Origin: Macrotis lagotis
Taxonomy: Eukaryota; Chordata; Mammalia; Peramelemorphia; Peramelidae
NCBI RefSeq assembly: GCF_037893015.1
Contig: NC_133658.1
Location: 170,370,659-170,434,658 of the forward strand
DNA: 64,000 nt
Reading direction: 5' to 3'
The notes beneath the pieces are model-generated. The model was not told where the DNA came from, did no database searches, and worked only from the letters and a program-made list of their open reading frames with translations. Positions 56,320-64,000 of the stretch are shown here, in pieces. The translations under genes and the position numbers were made by a program. Position 1 is the stretch's first letter; each line of letters opens with the position of its first letter.

Positions 56320-56535
56320 ATGCTTGTCCTTCATTCTTAAAGAAGACCATGACTTCAAGGGAAGTAATGCAATGACAAGCACATGAACTGGATTTGAGTG
56401 AGGGCTGCTGTTCTGTCACTAAGTCTCCCTCTCTCCTTAAGTCACCTGGGTCCAGTGGCCAGATATGGATCAGGATGACAGCAGATGTGAGGCAATCAGG
56501 GTTAAATGACTTGCCCAAAGTGACACAGCTTCTGG
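56320..56535 (-). repeat. SINE-B, antisense
   Basis: 'gcttgtccttcattcttaaagaagaccatgac' to 'agggttaaatgacttgcccaaagtgacac'. The outer head is missing. Confidence 0.9.
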
Positions 56536-56624
56536 GGATAGACTTTCAAAAAGGAAGATGTAATTTACAGTGCTAAATGCTTCATAAGTCAAAGATGAAG
56601 TCTGTGAGTAGAGTCCACTAGCAA

Positions 56625-56840
56625 CTAGTCAGTAAGTTTTTATTAAATGCATATTCTATGTGAGACCCAGTGCTAAACATTAAGTATACAAAGAAAGATT
56701 TTTTTTTAAACTTCCTACCCTCAAGGAGCTCATAGTGTAATGAGATAGACAACGAGTACATACAGAAGAGTGCTGAAGCGGGAGAGAAGACTAAGACAAA
56801 GGACACAGATAAAGAAGATAACTGTGTTAAGGGAAAGCTA
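56625..56840 (-). repeat. LINE L2 3' end, antisense
   Basis: 'gtttttattaaatgcatattctatgtgagacccagtgctaaac', 'cctaccctcaaggagctcatagtgtaatgag'. Confidence 0.85.
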
Positions 56841-56904
56841 GCTTTATCCTCAGAAACTAGTAGAGAATTATTTCTATTTTATTTCTCTTAAAAATATTTT
56901 TCAA

Positions 56905-57010
56905 AAATGCATGATTGCCTGTTGTCTATGGGAGGAAGGAAGGGAAAAATGAAGGGATAAAATTTAGAACTCAAACTGGTAAGAAATGTTTTTAAATTGT
57001 TTTAACATAT
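56905..57010 (+). repeat. LINE L1 3' UTR scrap, sense
   Basis: 'gcctgttgtctatgggaggaaggaaggg' and 'atttagaactcaaactggtaagaaatg'. Confidence 0.55.
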
Positions 57011-57189
57011 AACTGAGGAAATGAATGAATACAATACTGGAGTTTTACAATCTAGTAAGCTTTAGATACAATGAGACTACATAAGATGGCCCCTTTCCTC
57101 AGTAAATAAAGGAGAAGGGGAAAGCATAATGAGGGACAGGGAGCCAATAAAAGAGGAATGTTGTACTGTCATGAAGGCCCTGTAGGGGC

Positions 57190-57315
57190 CTTAGAATATG
57201 ATGAGCTTTTTGAGAGTACAGACGGTCTTTGACTTTTTTTGTATCCCCCAGTGCTTAGCATAGGGCCTGGAAACATAGTAGCCACTTAATTTAATAAGTG
57301 CTAGTTGACCGACCC
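57190..57315 (+). repeat. LINE L2 3' end, sense
   Basis: 'gatgagctttttgagagtacagacgg', 'gtatcccccagtgcttagcatagggcctgg', 'cacttaatttaataagtgctagttgacc'. Confidence 0.85.
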
Positions 57316-57319
57316 CTTT

Positions 57320-58155
57320 AATAAAGTTTTATGACTTCAAGTTGCACTTTACTGTGTAGAAAAAGGAGCGGAGATGGTAGATGGAAGGGATGGAGAAGTA
57401 TTCAGTTTATTAATTCTTTACACTTATTTCCAGTTTTTCAACATTTTAATTTTTCAAATATTTCAACATTCCAAATATTAGATATCTCAATCCATGAATC
57501 TGGTTTCCTCCAATAATGTAGATCTCAATATTTGTGGTGCCTTAATAGTCTTTATGAGCTACTGTGACCCAAGAATTCATCACCTAGTTTCTAACCCTCT
57601 GGTAATGAGCATTTCTGCATTTAATCTGAAGACCACAAGGGTCACACTTTGTCTTTCTGATTTTGTAGGGCCTCTGATGGGATAAACTTGGAGAACCCAA
57701 GACACCTCCATCCTATGATTAAGCCTCAGAATAATACATTAAAAAATTCTTTTTACAAGCATCAAAAAAAAATCTGAATGTCAAAAATATAGCCATTCTC
57801 TATGCTTGAGGATGCTTCTCTCTTATATTGAAAGACATGTATCACAGAATATTTTACCTTCATAAGAAAAAGTAAAGTCTCTGTTTAATGACCATTTTGT
57901 AATTCATTTGCTTATCTCTTATCAATTATCTTGAAAACATGTCATTAGGGAAGGCAGATAAGACATTATGTATAGGCTAAAAATATATTATTATTATTAT
58001 TATTATTATATTATTATTATTACAGGTAAAACTCAAGTATCAAAGAAAGAAGGGGTCAGAAAGTATTGCTTTTCAATTATTGGTCTTTTTTCATTGTCCA
58101 GATATTTCCTAAATTTGATAATTTTCCTATGTGATGTTTCCCACTGAATTTGACT
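57320..58155. other. No gene seen
   Basis: Unassigned AT-rich sequence, with an (ATT)n tract at 57987-58021. Short frames at 57331-57685 have no domain. Confidence 0.35.
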
Positions 58156-58160
58156 ATCAA

Positions 58161-58313
58161 TTTTTTTTAAGGTTTTTGCAAGGCAAATGGAGTTAAGTGA
58201 CTTGCCCAAGGCCACACAGCTAAGTAATTATTAAGTGTCTGAGGACAGATTTAAACTAAGGTACTCCTGACTCCAGGGCTGGTGCTCTATCCACTTTGCC
58301 ACCTAGCTGCCCC
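58161..58313 (-). repeat. SINE-A, antisense, with target-site duplication
   Basis: T-run, 'gtttttgcaaggcaaatggagttaagtgac' to 'tgccacctagctgcccc'. TTGACTATCAATT and TTGACTACCAATT flank it. Confidence 0.96.
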
Positions 58314-58496
58314 TTGACTACCAATTCTTTACTAATGATGGTATCTCTGAAAATGCATTTGAAAAAGACATTTAAAAAAATCAAGTTTAAAAGGGAAAGT
58401 GCACCCATACTGTGGGAATGCTACAGCTGATTCCTACAGCCTTCAAATCACCTTTAAGTGAATTTTAACTTAACTGACAAAACATGTCTAAACAAA

Positions 58497-58715
58497 TGGT
58501 GTCAAATTCAAACAAATGAATTGAAGGGCCATTAATCTGTACCTAAAGATTCTTATAGGCTCATAATCACGTAGTTTTAAAATATAATGTTATCTATGTT
58601 TTATTATACTTTAATTTTGTTAAGTATTTCCCAATTACATTTTAATTTGGGGCTGCATTTGGGAGTGCTGTGAGCCTCATATAGACCACAGATCACATGC
58701 TTGATTCTTCTAGTT
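58497..58715 (+). mobile_element. Short DNA-transposon-like repeat
   Basis: 'aatggtgtcaaattcaaac' at the left, 'gttatctatgttttattatactttaattttgttaagtatttcccaattacatttta' in the middle and 'gtgctgtgagcctcatatag' near the right fit a common mammalian short element whose ends are inverted GGTGTCAAAC-type repeats. The right terminal repeat is worn away. Family name not certain. Confidence 0.45.
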
Positions 58716-58829
58716 TAGCTCACTTCTTCAAAAAATGCTTCTGGTAAACTACAATGGAACTAATTGTATAAAATGAAACTATACAAGATGTAAACAGAGT
58801 TTTACATTTCAATCAAAAAAGATGGACTA

Positions 58830-59870
58830 ACAAAAACCAAATGAGAGAGACATGGTCAAACACTAGTTTGTCTGAAAGAGATCTAGAGGTCCCAATGACT
58901 ACAAGATCAATATGAGCCAACACTGACGTGGCAGCCAAAAAAATTAAATGGGATCTTAGCCTCCATTGAGAGGCATACAGTCCAGAAATAAGAAGGCGAT
59001 GGTTTATACTGCACTCAGCCCTGGTCAACGCACAACTGGAATACTGTTCACTTCTAGGTATCACATTTAAGAAAGGCTGTGGAGAGGCAGTGGATAGATC
59101 ACCACCAAGAGGGCCTAAGTTCAAATCAGACCTCAGACACTAAATATTTGCCTAGCTGTGTGACTGTGGGGAAGTCACTGAACCCCATTGCCTTGGGAAA
59201 AAAAGAAGAAAGTATATTGATAAGATAGAAAAGGTAGAATAAGGTGGTGAAAGGCTTTAAGGTTATAGCAAATGAGTATTTGCAGAAAGAGGTAGGTATG
59301 ATTATTTTGCTTGGGGTAGATAATGTTTTGTTTGTTTTTACTGGAACTGTGATTTCATCAAGCAGAGAGCAAATCTGAACCTTCCTTGAAACTTAGTCTT
59401 ATAGCATTTGGGGTGGAAGGTGTGGGGAGGAGGGAGAGGAAGCAATGAGTGGTTAACTGCCAAGAGTCAAACAGCCAGAATATGTCAGAAACAGGAACCA
59501 ATCCCAGGTCCACTGTGGCAACTGACTCTCAAAAAATCAAAAGAAGATATAATAGTTACTGTGATGAAATATTGGAAAGCTATCACTTGGAAGAAGGATT
59601 CAACTTGTTCATCTTGGAACTAGAAGACAAAACTAGGAGCAATGGGTTCTAAGTAAAGAGAAATATTTTCAAACTAGAGTAATAAAAAACATAGACGAGG
59701 TGCCATAGGAAGAAAAGGGTTTCACTGCAGTGGCTGTCTTCCAAGTAAAGATTGGATGGTTATTATTGGGTAGAATAGAAAGGAATATAATTCAGGTAAT
59801 GAATTATTAACTAGATGAATACTGAAGGTCTCTCCACTTCTGAAATTCTGTGACCATGATTTTGGTCTGT
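58830..59870 (+). repeat. CR1/L3-type LINE 3' part, sense
   Basis: Reads LHSALV.AQLEYCSLL...FKKG (about 59008-59080), the CR1 ORF2 C-terminus. After a SINE-A it continues with 'cacttggaagaaggattcaacttg', 'agaagacaaaactaggagcaatggg', 'aaagattggatgg' and 'ctctccacttctgaaattctgtga', the CR1 3' end. Some of 59220-59530 may be other repeat sequence. Confidence 0.8.
59082..59212 (+). repeat. SINE-A, partial, inside CR1
   Basis: 'gaggcagtggatagatcacc' to 'ccccattgccttgggaaaaaaa'; part of the head is lost. Confidence 0.88.
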
Positions 59871-60109
59871 TATGAGTATCAAAGACCAAAGGATTCAATC
59901 ACATCTCAGAGTTACAGAAAGTGAGTAGTATTCTTCCCTGTGAAATTTAGAACAATAGATTTTTACTGAATAAAGCCAGTTTCGTGGCCACCCAATTAAA
60001 AAAAATTCAATGCAGTTTTGTGAAATTTGTCATTTTTTCACACTTAAAACACTGACTCCACAGATAATTGAATTAGACAGTAATAATGGGTAAACTTCTT
60101 TCTGAAGTT

Positions 60110-60335
60110 CACTTAAAGGTCTATAAAACACTCTACATATTATCTTATTTGACCTCACAACAAACTTAGGAGGCAGTTATTATTATCATCATCATTCCTA
60201 CTTTACAAACAAGCTGAGAGATCATGTCCAGAATCATCCTGATAACAAATGTCTGCAGTAGGCTTTGAACTCCAGTATTCCTAACTTCCTGACTTCTTAA
60301 CATGCTCTGCTATACCACCTGACTCACTCAATAAC
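60110..60335 (-). repeat. MIR SINE, antisense
   Basis: 'ctctacatattatcttatttgacctcacaacaaacttagg', 'ctactttacaaacaagctgagag' to 'catgctctgctataccacct'. Confidence 0.82.
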
Positions 60336-60339
60336 ACTC

Positions 60340-60925
60340 AGAAAGAGTTAATGGTCTTGTAGAGACCCAGATCCAGGTGTTCCACAAATTCCAAATATGA
60401 CTTGGAGCTTCTCTAGGCACAGGGTAAATATGTGAAGAAAGGTACAATATAGAAGAGCCTTTGACTGAGAAGTACCTTTTAAAGGATTTATTTTTCCCTT
60501 AAAATTCTTATGAGAATTATAATACTTAAATTGGAAACCATGTACCTCCTAGAAAAATGAGTATCTCTAAAGAAAAACTTGTAACTTTCCTAATGATTCT
60601 AATGATCAACTAGTCAGATGCCTCAAGCACTTTTGGCATTCTACTCTACGTCATCTTTTAATTTTGAAACAAAGTCTATCTTTCTCACAGGATCTTCTGA
60701 TTTACTCCATTTCCAACTTCATCTGGCTCCCTGTTCCTTAGAAAAACCAAGGTGACTCTGTTTCTCAGGGCTCTCCATATTAATGCCCAACTTCATTTGG
60801 ACACCTATCAAGTATGACTGCGGAGCAGAATACACAAGATCAAAATGTTCACCAGCCTTAAGCCTCCTGATAGCTTAAGATCCTAGCTGAACAACATCAC
60901 ACCCAGGTCAATTTCTTTCCGACTT
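60340..60925. other. No gene seen
   Basis: Unassigned single-copy-looking sequence up to the H2A.Z retrocopy. Confidence 0.35.
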
Positions 60926-60935
60926 ATCCACTATT

Positions 60936-61673
60936 TTTTTTTTGTTTTGGATATGACCTTTATTGAACTTATCCACCAGAGTGGAAATAAAAGTCTGTAC
61001 AAAACCAAATGTTTGTTACTATAACTTCTGCATCACAATCAATATCCAAACAGATTTTTAAAAAGTCAACTCAACCAAAACCCACTACTTCAGAATCAAT
61101 AGCTTCTTTGAAGCCACAGTAACACTTAAATATGGTTAAGACTTCAATGCAGAAATTTGGTTGGCTGGAAAGCTAAAGTAAGCTTCCAACTGAATCAAAA
61201 TAGAATTACAAAAAAGGCAAAATTGTGGTTTTCACAGAGATACAGTCCACTGGAAGTCGCCAACACCGGACAGTTGTTAAGAGTATTTAGAGTCCTGGGA
61301 GAACACGGATTCCAGGCGTCCTTTAAACAATCTTCTGCTGTCCTTTCTCTCCAATCAGAGATTTGTGGCTGTGTGGGATCACGCTGCCCGCGATGGTGGC
61401 CTTGATGAGCTAGTCCAGCTCCCCGTGGCCACGGATGGTCAGCTGCAGGTGGTGCAGGGTGACGAACTTCACCTTCACCTTCAAGTCTTTGGCTGCCAGC
61501 TCCAGCACCTCAGCCATCATGTCCTCCAGGATGGCAGCGCCGTACACAGTGGCGTCCGTGACTTCAGGTGGCGGTTGTGCCTGAAGCTGCGCGACACACG
61601 CTCGGGCAGAGGATGGACACACACTGGGCACAGCTGCCGCCGGCCCCGCTCTGGCACACCGCCATTCAAACTC
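60936..61673 (-). pseudogene. Processed pseudogene of an H2A.Z histone
   Basis: Minus-strand matches to H2A.Z in order: [63 protein letters not shown]. The 'LKVK' and 'SLIGKKGQQK'-type end are typical of H2A.Z rather than canonical H2A. It is intronless, followed by a 3' UTR, an AATAAA (~60960) and a 12-A tail (60931-60942 as T). TCCACTATT flanks it at both ends. The N-terminal ~25 codons are mostly lost, the reading frame shifts before VYGAAI and stops interrupt it (for example before LIKATIAG), so no histone can be made. H2AZ1 versus H2AZ2 origin cannot be told by eye. The 141-residue frame at 61410-61835 starts outside it and is not a gene. Confidence 0.9.
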
Positions 61674-61803
61674 TCCACTATTCTTTTTGCCCAAATACTT
61701 CTCACTTCTAACTAAAATATTATCGAATGCAAATGATGGTGGATGAGATAACCACTTTAGACACCATCCTATTAGAGAATACGAAAGAAGAGGGATGGGG
61801 AGT

Positions 61804-61950
61804 AGGGCAGCCAGGTGGCACAGTGAATAGAGCACAGGCCCTGGAGTCAGGATGACCCGAGTTCAAATCCAGCCTCAGACACTTGTCTAGCTATGCTGAC
61901 TTTGAGCAAGTCACTTAACCTCACTGCCTTAAATAAATTTTTTTTAAAAA
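61804..61950 (+). repeat. SINE-A
   Basis: 'gggcagccaggtggcacagtgaatagagc' to 'cactgccttaaataaatttttt'. Confidence 0.95.
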
Positions 61951-61954
61951 GTAG

Positions 61955-62150
61955 AGGGATTGGGGGGAACCCTTTATATAAGATAACCCTATTTATGAGA
62001 GAAATTAAAATACTGCAGGATGCTTCTACAAAATATTATTTCATAAGGAATTCTGTAGTACCTTGTATTAAAAAATCAAATTCAATGTATTATGTAGAAA
62101 AAATACTATTAGACAGAAAGGTAGCAGAATCTGTTTAATAACAAAGTGGT
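61955..62150. other. No feature seen
   Basis: AT-rich; the 81-residue frame at 61893-62138 begins within the SINE and has no domain. Confidence 0.4.
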
Positions 62151-62649
62151 TTGATGTTGTTGCTTATTTATTTTTAGAAAAAAGAGAAACTTTAAAAGAT
62201 ACACAAAGCTCACACAGTAAATTGTCAATGATTATTGTTCTTTTTTTATACCTTAACACTGGCACAAAAGTTATACACTATGCCAGTGTCATGTAAAGCA
62301 TGAATAGAATGTACACAATACTAATACAAACACAACAGAAGATGCAATGAGTATCCAACTTTAAATGATAGAGGACCATCACTTTCAAAATGCAAGCCAA
62401 AAATTCTGAAATCAAGAATTTTAATTATGTGCTCTGTTGCTACATATGCATTCAAAATATTTGCCTCTCATTCAGGAGTCAGGATAAACTGAATGCAGAA
62501 TACAATGAAAAATTATATGACTCACTTTCACTATTAGGCTACAGTAACAACAGAAAATAGTAACATTCCTTTGGTTGGTTTTTAATGCAGAATAACATAA
62601 GATTTCTAATTTTTTCTTGCTTTTCCCCCCTTTTTTCTTTCCAAAGCTT
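62150..62649 (-). other. Candidate 3' UTR of the terminal exon
   Basis: Follows the stop codon at 62650-62652 on the minus strand. No repeat is recognised in it. An AATAAA (minus strand, ~62167-62172) lies ~480 nt downstream of the stop and is a suitable cleavage signal. Confidence 0.5.
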
Positions 62650-62729
62650 TTAATCTATATCTCTGAGTTGTAGGTACTTCACATCTTCTGGGTATTCCTC
62701 AGGTTCCTCTTCTGACCAAAGATGTTGCT
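62650..62729 (-). CDS. Candidate terminal coding exon, possibly the last exon of DTD1
   Basis: On the minus strand a strong acceptor (pyrimidine-rich 'tctttgttttctctttag', AG at 62730-62731) is followed by two bases completing a codon, then 25 codons, QHLWSEEEPEEYPED followed by VKYLQLRDID, and TAA. An acceptor, open frame, stop, repeat-free 3' UTR and AATAAA in one place argue for a real last exon. Reasoning on identity: in human, DTD1 (D-tyrosyl-tRNA deacylase 1, which removes D-amino acids from tRNA) lies upstream of SCP2D1 on the same strand at about 50 kb; here the exon is 52 kb upstream of SCP2D1 on the same strand. The human DTD1 protein, as I remember it, ends VSSEREP; 'LWSEEEP' can be aligned to that, followed here by a longer tail. 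The catalytic domain would be on exons outside the window. It may instead belong to an unrelated gene. Confidence 0.5.
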
Positions 62730-62817
62730 CTAAAGAGAAAACAAAGATGAGAAGGTAAATAAGATTTCCCTTTTGCAATACTATTTTTCAGAATTGTCTA
62801 ATCAAATTTTTTTTATT

Positions 62818-64000
62818 TCTTTTTTATTATTATTTTTAATTTACATTTTTATTTATTGACAAATTACTAAATTAGTCTTGTTGTAAGAGTAAACATAGTC
62901 CCCCTCCCCCCACAACAATAAAAACCTCATGATAAATAAAGCAAAAAAAAAGAGGAAAAAAATGTGCTTCAGTCTGAATTCAGATACCATCAGTTCTGTC
63001 TCTGAGGTGGATGACATTCTTTATCATAAGTCCATCAGAGAAGTTACTTCCATGTTTTTCCACAGTTGCTGTTGCTGTAATTGCCTCCATAATTCCTCCC
63101 CATTACTATTTAATATATTTTCTCTCTCCTTTCACTCTGACCTTCTCCAAAAGTGTGCTGTGGGGCAGCCAAGTGGTACAACAGACAGAGCACCGGCTCT
63201 GGGGCCATGAGGCAACAAGTCCACATCCTACCCCAGAGACCCAGCAACCATCCAGCTACAAGGTCCCAGACAGGCCATCCAACCCCACTACTTTGCAAAA
63301 AGTAAAAAAGAAAAGGTGTTATAACTGACTGCCTTCTCCCATAATCTACCCTCTCCTCTATCATTTACATCCCCTCTCCCCTCCTCCTGTCCCCCTTTCT
63401 CCCATCCCCTTTCTCTCCTTTTTCCTCTAGATTTCTATACCCTATTGAGTATATATGTTGTTTCCTTGGAGTCATTTCCAATGAGAATGAAGGCTTCCTC
63501 ATTCCCCCTCACCTTCCCTTCCCCCTTCCATACCATTGCAAAAGCTTTTTCTTGATTCTTTTACATGAAATATCTTAGCCATTCTACCTCTCCTTTCCCT
63601 TTCTCCCAGTACACTTCTTTTCACCCATTGAGTCCATTTTTATATTATACCTTAATATTTAGCTCCCTCCTGTGCCTTGTCTAACTTTTCTATTAAATGA
63701 GAAGGTTCATATGAGTATTATCATTATCATCTTCCCATAATGGAATACATGCAGTGCATCATTAAGTCCTTCATAATTTACCCTTCTCATCCACTCTCTC
63801 TATGGTTCAACTGAGTCCTGTACTCGAAGATCAAACTTTCTGTTCAGCTCTGGTCATTTCAACAGGAACATCTGAAATTGCCCTATTTTGTTGAATGATC
63901 ATCTTTCCCCTGGAAGAGGATGTTCAGTTTGCTGGGTAGTTGATTTTCGGTAACATTCCAAACTCTTTTGCCTTCCAGAATATTATATTCCAAGCCCTAC
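62818..64000 (-). repeat. L1-type LINE, antisense, lacking ORF2, runs off the window
   Basis: Begins with a T-rich tract (poly-A tail in sense), then the antisense 3' region ('taccatcagttctgtctctgaggtgg', 'catcagagaagttacttccatg'), a C/T-rich block (63340-63640), and 'gctctggtcatttcaacaggaacatctg', 'gaggatgttcagtttgctgggtagttgatttt', 'ccttccagaatattatattccaagccc', which lead into the antisense ORF1 region. Same organisation as 48690-51060 but a different, younger subfamily. A SINE-A interrupts it. Confidence 0.65.
63162..63308 (+). repeat. SINE-A, unusual diverged copy
   Basis: 'ggggcagccaagtggtacaac' to 'cccactactttgcaaaaagt'. Its interior carries many C-for-T and other changes not seen in the other copies here, so it may represent a separate subfamily. 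Confidence 0.88.

Noticed and set aside
61410-61835. Minus-strand 141-residue frame as a gene
   Set aside because: Its C-terminal half is the decayed H2A.Z retrocopy and its N-terminal half is unrelated flanking DNA; a chance fusion.

Overview
This is marsupial nuclear DNA, almost all of it intergenic. The strongest evidence is the repeat content. There are about 20 copies of a ~150-bp tRNA-derived SINE (called SINE-A here) with the head 'GGGCAGCTAGGTGGC...' and the tail 'TTGCCTTGCAAAAA'. A second SINE (SINE-B, ~300 bp) and a third (SINE-C, ending in an RTE/BovB-like 'GGGTCA.GAAGAGTC.GACA' tail) are also present. The L1 3' ends are of the kind I know from opossum, wallaby and dasyurid genomes. 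The abundance of SINE-A suggests an Australasian, perhaps dasyurid-like, species; that last step is a guess.

Genes are sparse. The one clear complete gene is intronless SCP2D1 on the minus strand (9962-10447), a single-domain sterol-carrier-protein-2 paralogue. About 52 kb upstream of it in transcription terms, on the same strand, a well-formed terminal exon (62650-62729) carries an acidic C-terminus, a 3' UTR and an AATAAA. In human, DTD1 precedes SCP2D1 on the same strand at a similar spacing, so this exon is proposed as the last coding exon of DTD1, with a longer tail than the human protein. The rest would be the DTD1-SCP2D1 intergenic interval and the SCP2D1 3' flank. A processed H2A.Z histone pseudogene with target-site duplications lies at 60936-61673.

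Layout: 0-9 kb holds L2, MIR and SINE copies and an internally deleted Tigger1-like DNA transposon (7641-8579). 9.9-10.5 kb is SCP2D1. 11-18 kb is a dense mix of L2, CR1 and SINEs with a four-unit 64-bp tandem array, a palindromic TA array, an LTR fossil and several GATA/CA microsatellites. 18.3-19.5 kb is a comparatively repeat-free block. 20-29 kb holds MIR, L2 and an RTE fragment. 29.3-29.9 kb is a decayed pogo/Tigger transposase. 32.2-32.9 kb is a diverged inverted duplication with ~140-bp arms. 33-48 kb holds MIR, L2, SINE and L1 ends. 48.7-51.1 kb is an internally deleted antisense L1-type element. 52.0-52.9 kb is a 5'-truncated L1 with target-site duplications. 54-60 kb is CR1/L2. 62.8-64 kb is another antisense L1-type element that runs off the window.

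I see no operon, defence system, CRISPR array or other multi-gene system. The items most worth a second look are the inverted duplication at 32.2-32.9 kb, the candidate DTD1 terminal exon, the transposase relics, two copies of an unassigned repeat (34.0 and 37.6 kb) and the ORF2-lacking L1-type elements. Repeat boundaries were read by eye against remembered consensus sequences and should be taken as accurate to about 10-30 bp.
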